In this document: piece by piece, positions 1-10,050 of the stretch
Numbering within the stretch: position 1 is the stretch's first letter
How the letters are laid out: the number at the start of each line of letters is the position of its first letter
Origin: Lineus longissimus
Lineage: Eukaryota; Nemertea; Pilidiophora; Heteronemertea; Lineidae
Assembly (NCBI RefSeq): GCF_910592395.1
Contig: NC_088325.1
Location: 5,797,501 to 5,861,500, forward strand
Direction of reading: 5' to 3'
Length of the DNA: 64,000 nucleotides
Notes under the pieces: generated by a model
The model's database searches: none
Seen by the model: only the letters and a program-made list of their open reading frames with translations
What the model was told of the DNA's origin: nothing
Program-made: the position numbers and the translations under genes

Positions 1-173
1 ACACTTGATATATTCCTGGTACAAGTGCGAATAGTTGACGTACTGTGAGAACGGAGAGACCCCTATTTGGGACTTCATGTAACTTTATCTTGCCTACCTA
101 GTGGCTGTTTATGGAGTCTCTTCGAAATGTTGGTAATCCTGCTATCATTAAATGTTCCTTCTTTTTTTAGGTG

Positions 174-261
174 ATGACGAACAAACGAGAAAAAGTGCCA
201 TATTCCCACCATGTGATCACAACACTCTTGTTCATTAGCCTGATTTTAAATTGTGCAAATG
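174..261 (+). CDS. Ig/FN3 receptor, exon 1 (signal peptide)
   Basis: First coding exon of a ten-exon membrane receptor. A polypyrimidine tract and AG end at 170, the ATG is at 174, and the exon ends before GTAAGG at 262 in phase 1. It encodes about 29 residues: a basic N-terminal stretch (MTNKREK) followed by a hydrophobic run (TTLLFISLIL) and small residues, as in a secretory signal peptide. The phase-1 G joins the CT of exon 2 to make Ala. The acceptor-like sequence just upstream implies a non-coding exon further 5', outside or at the edge of the window. The exon is too short to be obvious as an ORF; its support is the phase match and the signal peptide. Confidence 0.7.
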
Positions 262-3200
262 GTAAGGTTTTTTCATGATTTCTGTAATGTAAAGACGGTA
301 ATGTCACATGACCAATACAATAATAGCTTTTTTATGATAAATTTAATCCCATGCCAAGACTCCATCCCTGTTTAGCAAAAAACTATCTCAAAATCACATG
401 CGATGCCATTAAGGGCAGAAAATCATACCAAACCCTATGTCATTTAATAGTCTTTCGGTTAAACAGGATTACAGCTGATTTCAGACTCGGTAATACATCT
501 TTATTTAAACGTTTCATTGTGTTGTCAAGGGTGCTGTCCCCACCAGTATAATATTTTTAGCTCAGCTGACTAAGTCAGCCGAGCTTGTCAAATAAGTTGT
601 TCAGTGGCGTCCGTCTGTCCATCCATCCATCCATCCATCCGTCCGTTAAACCCATGGTGCACATTTTGTAACCGTAAGACCTAGAGACTTCAATTTTGCA
701 TTTCTGGATACTTCTGGTCAAACTCTACTTTCAAAACAAAATTTGTCGCCATTCGACCTACTTCCTGCGAGCGAGAGTGCATGAAGGAAACTGGCCTATA
801 TCGGCCTAGGAGCAGCAGAATGAGTCGAAATATGCTCTAATATTAAGATAAAATTCTTTAAAATCTATTTTATTGAGAAAAAGTTCAAAATTTTAACAGG
901 AGAGGGCGCTACCTGCCTTTTAATTATTTCTGCCGATTCAAATTCCCGCCCGATGACGTCAGCCATCAATGAAGTCTCCTATTTGCCAGTTCTCAAAACA
1001 TGGCAGCTACACAACAAAAGCAGTAGCTCCAGGAATAAATCACTGTTCACTTCAGCTTCGTAATCGATTGTACCCCCCCACTTTATTGTGTTTTGTGTGG
1101 TGTTCCTATTCAATCAACGATGTTAGGCCTTATTATGTTGGTTTTAATTGAGAAGGTGCATTATAAGCGGCGTACGAAATACCGAAGCGGAGACAAAATG
1201 GCGGCATGTTGTTTACGTCATGTGCAATAATCTTGGAGCTCAATGACACTCAAGTACCCAATTTTCTGCATAAAAAGTAGTCTGGTAGGCGATATTATCA
1301 CCAGTTTGTTTCAGTGGTAGTCATAAGGTCTTTAGGGACTACTTTCAGAAATTAGTTCTTGAAAATTTGGCCACATTTCTGTGAAAACGATATCGGAAGT
1401 GCATGCTCTGTTCGCGATGACATCGCCGATGTGTATTTTGAAGTGGAGAATTCCCACAGTATGTGCAGTGAATCGGCATGATTCTGTTCGCCTATTAAGT
1501 TTTAGTTCTACGATTCTTTCATGAGTAAAAAGTAGACATTCTCAGCAATACAATAATGTCACTCCCATAAAAGTTGATTGGAAATTGAGGGAACTACGGC
1601 ATTCTGTTCGGCAACTGGCAGCGCTGAAAAAATACATTGCATACAATACCAAATGGCACATTTTAAAAAGCGCTCATTGGACAACGTAGGGAATCACCAG
1701 AAATGACGTCATCGCTTGTCTAAATAGAAAACTACGGTGGCGCAGTAGAGCACAAGAAAAGGTTTAGCATTAACTTTGTCATGCAAGCTTCAGCAACAAA
1801 ACGATTTCTCATGAATGATTTATTTGATCATCATCAGCTTGTTTCCCCTGATAGATAAAAAAATGATTTACAATTTCCATCAAAGTTTTCTATTTTGTGT
1901 ATAGTCACATGTTATTTAACTGGCAAGGAGCCAAGCAGTTTTGAATATTCGCGGGAAAATACTTCGTACTTGTAAACGAGGCTATGACAATGAGCATCCT
2001 CATTCAAGGCATAAACTTCATGTTTCGGTAAATATTTTCATACGATGATTTCACCCGAATTATGGTCAGGATTGAGGAATGAACAGTGGCATAATTATGT
2101 CAACCAAAAACATTGGTACCGTAGTGAACGCAAAAGGATATCAAATACCATGGAGCATGCCATTTTCATGCATAATGAACTAAACACCGGGAAGATATTA
2201 ATGATATTAACTCAGCTGAGCGCCAGGCCCTTGGGCCTCTTGTTCCGTATCACGTACACAGTTGTATCACATGGGTGGGTGCGCAGTTCAATGAATCCAT
2301 GTAGTAGAAACTCTTGGTTCATTGATCTAAGGCCACATCATAAACCTATAGGAACTCTACACAAGGGCCAAGCCAAAATATGACATGATAACCATCATAC
2401 AAACTGGTGTCGTCAAACTGTTGTTTAAGGAACTATTGTTTAAGGAAGATTTTAGCTTCACCCTCGCGGTTTTGCTTTGACAATCAATACAGACAGTGAG
2501 GTATCAATTTCTATTCTAAAATATCTCAAAGTAAACAACAAAAAATGTGGTTTTAAATGCTCTTTAGCTCACCTCTCTGAGATGGCAATGACATGACACC
2601 TTGGAGGCCAAGTTTCGGTCCAATCCGATTACCGGTTTGCCCACCAGGTGGCTAAAACCGAAAACACTAAAAGTGTTATATTCCCTAAACTAAGGGCTTG
2701 ATCGTCGCTAAATTTCTATCATAGCTGCATTTAACAATGATACATAACTTTACACCCGGGTTTTTGATTCGACGTACTTTTCAAGGTCACAGAGGTCAAA
2801 TGGAGTAAATTGGCCATTTGAGTGTAACTATGGCACGTTGCTTAACCCCTAAAGCTATGAACTTGAAATTTGGTAAACATGACTCCCTCTGTCATACAAC
2901 CTCCGAAACCGAATTTCGGCTTGATATTATTCTTGACTTGGCCACCAGGGGGCCAGAAGTGAAAACCTAGAAAGTGTGATATATCTTTGAGTGACTCGTT
3001 TCTTGATAACATTTTATGGTAGGTTCTCCTAGCAAGGATACATCACATGTCATACGAGTTTTTGATATGATCATTTAACCACCATACAATATATGTCGCA
3101 CAGATTTTTAATTTCACCTTCTTTTCACGGCCACAGAGGTCAAATAGTGTAAATTGGCCATCAGGCTGTAACTATGGCAAGTGTCTTAACCGCAATGACT

Positions 3201-3455
3201 ATGCCTATTCATCACAAATTGAGTACACAATGTACGTTATTGTTTGACCTACATCAGACTTATAAGGGTTGACCATATCGTGTCTGAATGAAGTAATTTT
3301 GTCTTTGATCAGACACTGTGGCTATTATAGATCGGTGAAACTACATCAACTGGTGGAGTGCAGAACTTTCCTTTTATCTGACGATTGATGAAGTAAAAGT
3401 GATTGGATTTTATACTCCATAATTCTCAAAATGAATGTTATTGTTTTTTTTTCAG
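262..3455. other. Intron 1 of the Ig/FN3 receptor, no gene seen
   Basis: This 3.2-kb intron runs from GTAAGG to TTTTTTTTCAG. It holds a short (CCAT)n run near 617-643, low-complexity AT-rich sequence and diverged interspersed repeats (590-760 and 2570-3190). No open frame with domain-like content was found. Confidence 0.6.
2570..3190. repeat. Interspersed repeat, copy at 2.6-3.2 kb
   Basis: This stretch shares phrases with 5560-6005: an AGCTATGAACTTGAAATTTG block, a CCACCAGGGGGCCA block, a GTAGGTTCTCCTAGCAAGG block and a CACAGAGGTCAAATGG block, in the same order. A weaker third match is at 590-760. The shared order indicates an old dispersed repeat family, probably non-autonomous. I see no coding capacity. 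Confidence 0.65.
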
Positions 3456-3803
3456 CTGCTCCTTCTTACAGTGTGAATGTTTCACCGACTACCGTTGGTA
3501 TAGGCGATAGTGTTACGTTATCATGTCGGATTACTGACCCTTCTGGGTTCACTGTGCAGTGGAGGAAAGCTATCAATGGTGAATTCAAAGATGTTGGAAC
3601 CGCAACTAAAAATGGTTGCAAATTAAACAGACAGCTTGATAGCACAAACTACAGATGGGATATCTGTGGTGCTGCGACAAATGTCTCCCCAAGAGACTTT
3701 AATTTAAAGATAATCAAAGCTCGACCTGCTGATGCTGGTACATGGGATTGTATTGATATTGGGAAGGGCACGCCTAGTGACCGTGTGGAAGTCAAAGTAC
3801 AAG
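3456..3803 (+). CDS. Ig/FN3 receptor, exon 2 (V-type Ig domain 1)
   Basis: Encodes one complete Ig domain, about 116 residues, as a symmetric phase 1-1 exon. The B-strand cysteine is in SVTLSC, the C-strand tryptophan in VQWRK, and the F-strand motif is DAGTWDC, so the disulfide pair and the Asp-Ala-Gly turn are all present. A second cysteine pair (NGC and DIC, mid-domain) could form an extra disulfide. The acceptor is TTTTTTTTCAG at 3455; the donor is GTATAC at 3804. Extracellular ligand binding is expected. A decayed copy of this exon lies 0.6 kb downstream. Confidence 0.85.
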
Positions 3804-4432
3804 GTATACAATGAGTTTCAATGTAATATTGATTTTGCTTTGCATGACCCAACCATATAATATCTTGTGGACAGATAGCATATTATGAAGCTGATTGATG
3901 ATTGACGGGCGGATCGACCTGTGATTTTCCAAAAGATCTGACATCAAGGGGTTATGATTTTCATCTGATTGTATCTTGCCCTTGACAAAACTTGAGGTAT
4001 ACTGTCAATGGTATTTGTCGAAATCTCTGCCAAAGTACAGATAATATCCTGATATATCTAGGGTGTTTTGGGGATAAACTTCTTTTGGTGACCTGGCCCC
4101 TCCTCCTAAATAGCTATGACCTTGGATTTATCTGAAATTTTAAGGAGCCCTTAAAAACTTGCACTCATAGGTGAGTAAAATTATATTTGTACCGCACTGT
4201 TTCCACTTATGATAACGTTGCATCTAGCGAGCAGTGAGATTGAAGCAAAATCAAATCTCATTAGTCCATAATGGACAGCCGAGAAGTCTGACTGTGACAG
4301 CCCTGAACTTCATAAGTGCTATCTGGTTACAAGGTATTAACATTGACACCCCGCTATGCAAATGGCTTACCCCACCGAAGGCTTACAAACTGCATGATTT
4401 TCTGCCTACGTGTTTAAATACCGATTTTACAG

Positions 4433-4769
4433 TCAGAACCAGCAAGTTTCAACTTGCCATTGGGGATAATGTCATCCTCTATTGTCGACTAAAACGCCCC
4501 TGGGGTTTTTACCGTTGACTGGCGGAGGCGGCCAACTTCTCAAGGATCAGCAATTATTATCGCCCAGACCACTTATAAACAAGCTTGTACGATTGTATCA
4601 GGTACCGGGAAATATGAATGGGATACATGCCAATCTCCAAGCCGCGCAGCGACTAATCTGAATTTCAATTTGTGAATTCTGAAAGCTGAGGAGTCTGACT
4701 CCGCCTACTGGGATTGTTTCGACATTGGCAAAGGTGACGCTTGTGATTTGTTGCATATCCAAGTGAAAG
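4433..4769 (+). pseudogene. Decayed duplicate of Ig exon 2
   Basis: The residues read here follow exon 2: an AIGDNVILYC B-strand corresponds to GIGDSVTLSC, EWDTC to RWDIC, and SAYWDCFDIGKG to GTWDCIDIGKG. It still has an AG before 4433 and a GTGAGA donor after 4769. Between them the frame is broken: TGA at 4516-4518 closes the first part, and stops and frame changes follow. It is therefore a tandem-duplicated Ig exon that has decayed, unless it is skipped or used in a truncated splice form. Confidence 0.75.
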
Positions 4770-4818
4770 GTGAGAGTGATCTTGTTTGGCGTAAGGAATT
4801 GAAACCAAACTGGAGGTA

Positions 4819-4962
4819 CAGTGGAACCTCCCTATTAAGGACACTAGTTCTAGACCCTAATTGGTTGTTTCCATTCAATTTCACCTCTCTAATCAGGACA
4901 CCTTTCTATAAAGGACAGCATTTGTCAGTCCCAAGGGTGTCCTTAATAGAGAGGTTCTACTG
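4819..4962. mobile_element. Tigger/pogo-type MITE, copy 1
   Basis: A 144-bp element flanked by TA on both sides. It starts CAGTGGAACCTCCCTATTAA and ends in the inverted complement (TTAATAGAGAGGTTCTACTG). A second copy is at 9451-9623. CAGTRGAACCTC ends with a TA target are typical of pogo/Tigger-type non-autonomous elements. It is too short to code. Confidence 0.8.
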
Positions 4963-5559
4963 TATTGGTTGTCTCACCAAATACAGCAAGGGTGGAGCTA
5001 AGAATTAGACCAAAACCTTGTCGAGGTTTTGGCTAAAATGACAGCTCAAGCCAAGCAGTTTTTGGCAGTGAGGTATCTTTTTGAATTCGCATTTGTGGCA
5101 TATGGAGTTGTCCACAAGTCCATATGGCTCAGGCTATCAGCTACTCAATCTCCATATCTTTTGTGGTGCCTGTCTTTTTCTAATACACTGTTTGCTAGCT
5201 TAACTCCTGTGTCTTTAGCCTTAATTAGTACTCCAATGTCTTTTGATACTTCAGTGTCTTTTATATGTATCCTTAGTTTCTACATGTACGGCAATTGTCT
5301 TTGTTCCTGCTCCTTCAGTGTCTTCTTAGGCTTGTAGCAGTGCACTCTGTCTTTCGTCATCTGTACTTTGTTCCAATGGCGATTGTCATATCATAGTATG
5401 TGAGAGTCTAAAGTCTTCAAAGCGCTCCATTGTCTTTTGGCACTTAAGTTTCCTCTATCCTTTGAGCTGAATACAATTGTCTTATCCTGTTGTTACATGA
5501 AGCCCTCCATTGCAATTTGATACTTTAGCATCTATTATCATCAATGTGTTTTTGGCTCA

Positions 5560-6005
5560 CCATAGGGGCGTCTATACAACACCGCAGTGTCTGTCGTCCA
5601 TCGTCGTGTCTGTATCCTGTTTCAAAAACAGTGGCACATTTCTTAACTGTTAGAGCTATGAACTTGAAACTTTGTACACAGGACCCCCCCCCCCCCCCCC
5701 CCCAGGTCCGGTGACTTCTGACAATGAATTTCGGTCTAATCTGATTCTCGACTAGGCCACCAGGGGGCCAAAACTAAAAAAGGTCGAAAGTTCAATTTCT
5801 CGCTTATTAGTGACTTGTTTTCGATGATATTTGTACGGTAGGTTCTCCTAGCAAGGCTACATCACATATCCTACGGGTTTTTGATTTGACCTTATCTTCA
5901 AGGTCAGAGAGGTCAAATGGTGTAAATTGGCCGTTTGAGTGTAACTATGGCACGTATCGTAACCGATAAAGATATGAACTTGAAATTTGGTACACGTGAC
6001 TCCCT
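5560..6005. repeat. Interspersed repeat, copy at 5.6-6.0 kb
   Basis: Same family as 2570-3190, in the same orientation, sharing the CCACCAGGGGGCCA and GTAGGTTCTCCTAGCAAGG blocks. It contains a 20-base C run at 5684-5703. The neighbouring sequence from 6006 to 6773 is AT-rich intron without a supportable gene. Confidence 0.65.
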
Positions 6006-6773
6006 ATCACCATAATTTGCTGGGTTTAGCCTTGGTGCAGATGACTGGTTCTTGTAGCAGGCACATATGATGACAAACGTGAACCACATTTTTTGTCGCA
6101 TGCAGTGATGATTGTAGGACACAGCAATGAAAATCCCCTGTTTGCGGGGCACTTTTGCCATTTTTTAGATGCAAATAGTGTTCCCACCAATATGCTTAAT
6201 ATGGCTCTGCACTGCTTAAAAATAGAAAACATTATTTTTACTTTGTGATTGTATGCATATCAACCCTTTGCCTACAGATCTACTCACCAAAGGCCACTGG
6301 TGCCATCGTGGGTTTTATGTATTTTTTGGGAAATATCGAAAAGAGTTGCACAAATGTTTGGAAAATCATTTTGGCAAATATCTGGCCTTTCCAAAAAATA
6401 TAACTTCTTGGACCTTATTGGTAAATGGTAAATTCACCAAAAGTGGCCAAAAAAGATGATAAAAAAGAAGAATATAAATTATAGACATTTTTAAAACTAT
6501 AAAAGGTAAATTAATCACAGCAGTCATTTTACTTGCTTTTCAATAAGTTAAAATAAGGCATTAGTACTTACTCCTCTGAACTCAATATCTCAATTTTTGG
6601 AACCTCTCTATTTTGAGCCCAGGATCTTCAAGCTTCAAACCTCAAATTTCCTGCCATCGCACCCTCTCATGGTGTTAAAAAAACTATGGATTCGATATGG
6701 GCCAGAGAAAATTATAATTATCTTGCTTGCTCATAAAACGACATTATCTTATCCTTTCCTTTCGTTCGTAAAG

Positions 6774-7034
6774 TGCCACCACACACGCCTACAGTGACTG
6801 GCCTGGACAAACCAGTGGGTGTAGGGACGACACATACCTTGACATGCGATGCCCACCAGCCGGGAATATCAAACTCCATCGCCTATACCTGGTATAAGGA
6901 CAACATCGCCAAAGCTACTCTCAGTGATCTGTCCTTTAATCCGGTCTCGAAAGCAGATGCCGGATCATATAGGTGTGAAGCGAAGAATGCTGTTGCAACT
7001 ACAACTAGCAAGAGTCTAGACTTTGAAGTGTATT
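6774..7034 (+). CDS. Ig/FN3 receptor, exon 3 (Ig domain 2)
   Basis: A symmetric phase 1-1 exon of 261 nt encoding one C2/I-type Ig domain. It has the B-strand cysteine in HTLTC, the tryptophan in YTWYKD and the F-strand motif DAGSYRC. It follows AAAG at 6770-6773; the G of exon 2 plus TG gives Val, so the linker reads VPPHTPTV, a typical Ig-Ig boundary. The donor is GTAAGT at 7035. The absence of stops and the exact codon phase support a real exon. Confidence 0.88.
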
Positions 7035-7463
7035 GTAAGTATGCTGGAATAATGATACCAAGAAATAATAACGACTAAAAATATGGAAACAAGACTATGT
7101 CATCGTATCTGGCACTAGGTACCACTTTCAGACAATAGGGGATCGTCCAAGATAAATCAGCCTGAGTTTGTAATGAAATCGACAGTGATAAGCGACTGAG
7201 CAGATTACTCCTATCTTCTACCTCTATATTGTCGTTGAAACTTCTTCTAGGGGTATGAACTTTAATTAACGAAGCGAAGTTTAATCATGAAATATTAACC
7301 TTTGATAGAGTAAGATTGATGAAGCAGGGTGTGTAACACGCATTGGTTAAGCATTTCATACAACGTGTGTAACATGCACTGACGTACTAAATTACGTCCT
7401 GATATCCAATCAAACACAGTATTTAGTTTTTGCTAACTTTGCCAACCGTATCTTTAATTGCAG

Positions 7464-7754
7464 ACCCACCTAATACAATAACCCTTTCATCAACAAAATC
7501 AGTGCGTCCATTAAACCAACGAGAGACATTCACCTGTATGACCTCTGGAAGTAACCCGCCCAATCCAATACTGACCATCTACCGAGATAAGGGCGGGAAA
7601 AAGGAGCTTCTTACTAGACCTGGGCCAACAATCCTATTGAATGATCGGACGATGGCAAAATCAGACAACCAGGCCAAGTTTTATTGCGAGTCGAGTGTGA
7701 GCGGCTATCCGAGTATGTTCAAGAAATCCAATGAGATTACGTATACAGTATATT
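7464..7754 (+). CDS. Ig/FN3 receptor, exon 4 (Ig domain 3)
   Basis: Phase 1-1 exon of 291 nt, with acceptor TTAATTGCAG and donor GTAAGT. The Ig-like domain has a cysteine in ETFTCMTSG and another in AKFYCES. The NPPNPILTIYRD stretch resembles the C2-set domains found in nephrin- or CD80-like receptors. The domain opens with Y-PPN, created by the split codon T|AC, the same boundary style as the next two exons. Confidence 0.85.
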
Positions 7755-8099
7755 GTAAGTCAAAAGTGATACAGAGGCAAAACTATCCGTGAAATTGAAT
7801 CCTTTACAAAATCAATAAAAAGTTGTCGTTAAAGACGTTTCTGTCTAGAATTTTCATGGATGCTGTAGAATGTTCTAATAACATTAAACAAAATTTGAAA
7901 GCTTTTATTCATATACGATTTAAATGGTTGACCCCTTTCACCTTTTGACAAAAGATTCTGGTGAATCTATCATTGATTGTGACCGGTGTGAAAAAGTAAA
8001 GTATTGTTTATTATCGTGTCACCCCTACTGAAAGGGCCAGCCAGCTCTGACTTATGAGACACTCTTTACTTCCAAACTCCTATCTCTAATGCTTCGCCA

Positions 8100-8232
8100 G
8101 CGAAGAAGCAGTTTGTACCCTGCTGGCGGCTAAACCAACCGGCTCCATCGGAAAGAGGTTCCCAACGGGCCTCAAACTTTTGACTGCCCGTTCACAAGGC
8201 AGACGTCTTAACCACTATAGGCCATCGAGATA
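8100..8232 (-). mobile_element. tRNA-derived SINE-like unit
   Basis: On the - strand the sequence carries a box A-like element (TGGCCTATAGTGG, then TTAAGACG) and, about 35 nt on, a box B-like element (GTTTGAGGC, compare GTTCRANNC). This is the internal pol III promoter layout of a tRNA-derived SINE head. It lies in intron 4. No cloverleaf was confirmed and no second copy is in the window, so the call is tentative. Confidence 0.45.
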
Positions 8233-8714
8233 GACGTGTATTAACTTGAATCATCAAAGATCCGTTACAGTCCTGGTCATAACTGACATACCCTCTTCTT
8301 TGGGTAAACTGGTGCCACGTAACCTCGCCGGCAGCTTACCCCCAACTCATGATGTGGTTGTGAAGGTTTCGCGTATGCTACGCGTAACCAAGTATAGATT
8401 AGATTGTTAAATCCATTTTAGATTCTGTAAATCATACTTGGCGTAACATAATGCAAAATACACTGCGATCCTCATGCGCGAAAGGTGTGTGTAAGGTGCA
8501 CGCAGCTCACTCCAAGGTCATGTAGATTGTGTTTGGAGCATTAGTGCAACCCACATGCAGGTTTGTGAACAAGGGACTTTAGTTATTACTTGGACTGTAA
8601 TGCCATGTAAATCAGTATGATAATGTCCATGGTTGGCAGTGTCTGTGGACTGATATCTATATATTTTTCGAGTACAAAGAATGATTGTGGGATATAAAAT
8701 GATTCCCTTTTCAG

Positions 8715-8975
8715 ATCCACACACCGTGACCTTGCTGACTAACTCAACAAGGACAGTGGTAGCAGGAACGACCTTCACCTCAACCTGCAATGCCACTGGT
8801 GGAAACCCAGAGAACGTCAAGCAGTACAGGTGGACACGAAACGGAAAGACGCTGCAGTCGACGTCCCGTGTTTATTACCGTTACGACGTGAAATATGACG
8901 ACGGAGGAAACTATGGGTGCACTGCAACAAATGATGGTGGTTCCACATCAGACAGTATGAACATAACTGTAAATT
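8715..8975 (+). CDS. Ig/FN3 receptor, exon 5 (Ig domain 4)
   Basis: Phase 1-1 exon of 261 nt, with acceptor CCCTTTTCAG and donor GTAAGT. The domain has a B-strand cysteine in TSTCNATGG, the C-strand tryptophan in YRWTRNG and the F-strand motif GGNYGCTATND, so it is a canonical I/C2-type Ig fold. Potential N-glycosylation sites (NAT, NIT) fit an extracellular position. Confidence 0.88.
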
Positions 8976-9169
8976 GTAAGTTCTCTCCTTTAACCCTTTC
9001 ACTGCCTGTGCACGGTAGTACCTTGCATAGCAAAATGTCATCATCCTGTGAAATGGGAAATGTATTCGTATTTGCTCTTGCTGGTTAAGGCCTAACAATA
9101 TCCATTAAACCTGCTGGGTGGGGGGTTGATGTTATCATGTTAATAGGAGATAATAAGATTCATCCTATT

Positions 9170-9358
9170 TGTGACCCGTCACAGCAAAACCAGGCGCATG
9201 TCGCTCTGAGCTTGGCAGTTTGAGACGGACTGCTGATCAATTCTCTATTGTCTGCCTTTTGTGAAATATGAGCACATCAATTTCTTCCATTATCTCCTGG
9301 TGTCACTTTGGCTCATCTTCTGTGCCACATGCGCCTGGTTTTGCTGTGACGGGTCACA
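9170..9358. mobile_element. MITE with 32-bp perfect inverted ends
   Basis: TGTGACCCGTCACAGCAAAA and the following 12 bases at 9170-9201 recur as their exact inverted complement at 9327-9358. The 189-bp unit sits inside a duplicated stretch of intron 5, between the copied AGGAGATAATAAGATTCAT block and the copied exon start. Confidence 0.75.
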
Positions 9359-9366
9359 TTTTTCAG

Positions 9367-9406
9367 ACCCACCAATATGGAACCCTGCACTTCCTGAAGT
9401 CCTGAT
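9367..9406 (+). pseudogene. Truncated duplicate of the start of exon 6
   Basis: The acceptor and first 40 bases of exon 6 (TTTCAG followed by ACCCACCAATATGGAACCCT and onward) occur here as well as at 9748, along with the upstream phrase GTTAATAGGAGATAATAAGA (near 9141 and near 9713). The copy ends at TCCTGA, so it cannot encode the domain. It leaves an unused or cryptic splice acceptor about 380 bp before the real exon. Confidence 0.75.
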
Positions 9407-9450
9407 ATATCCTAACGATATTAGAGAGTGTATAAGGCTAGGACTTAATA

Positions 9451-9623
9451 CAGTGGAACCTCCCTTAGCGGACACCACTAGGGACAACCTCTCTATTAGG
9501 GACACTAGTTTTGGTCCCAAATTGGTATTTTCCATTCAATTTGACCTCTCCAATCAGGACACCTCTCTATTAAGGACTGCATTTGTCAGTCCCGAGAGTG
9601 TCCTTAATAGAGAGGTTCTACTG
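9451..9623. mobile_element. Tigger/pogo-type MITE, copy 2
   Basis: Same family as 4819-4962: it begins CAGTGGAACCTCCC and ends GAGAGGTTCTACTG, with TA on each side. The interior shares the ATCAGGACACCT and CATTTGTCAGTCCC phrases with copy 1. It lies in intron 5. Confidence 0.8.
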
Positions 9624-9747
9624 TACTTTTTACTGCGATGTTACGGGCAAAAAGGTATCAGGACGAAGCTGTTTTGACGCTACAATGTGTTCCTTGGACA
9701 TTTATATCATGTTAATAGGAGATAATAAGATTCATTGTATTTTTCAG

Positions 9748-10050
9748 ACCCACCAATATGGAACCCTGCACTTCCTGAAGTCCTGACAACGACCGCCACC
9801 TTGAACCAGCCGGCCAAATTCACTCTCCACGTCATAGCTAACCCAGTCGCTACGGTTGCTACCTGGTTCCGCTACCACAGCTCTACAAACTTCACAGCCC
9901 TGGACTCCGATTTCACCCCTGCAAAGGTCAATGAGACGACGTACACTTTAGAGATAAAATCAGTAAAGCAAGACTATTTTGGGCAATATAAGGTGGATGT
10001 CACAAGCCCAACTGGTCCAAGCGCATTCATTTTCAAATTGACACCACCTG
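9748..10050 (+). CDS. Ig/FN3 receptor, exon 6 (Ig-like domain 5, no cysteines)
   Basis: Phase 1-1 exon of 303 nt with acceptor TTTTTCAG and donor GTAAGT. It keeps the Ig layout: a B-strand-like KFTLHVIANP, a tryptophan in TWFRYHSS, and DYFGQYKVDVTSPTG where earlier domains have DAGSYRCEAKN. Both canonical cysteines are replaced (His or Leu in strand B, Val in strand F). The fold is inferred from the spacing and from its position in a run of Ig exons. NFT and NET are possible glycosylation sites. Confidence 0.8.

Noticed and set aside
5684-5703. 20-base C homopolymer, with G or C runs near 14860, 15113, 27310 and 57073
   Set aside because: Simple homopolymers, of interest mainly as places where sequencing may be unreliable.
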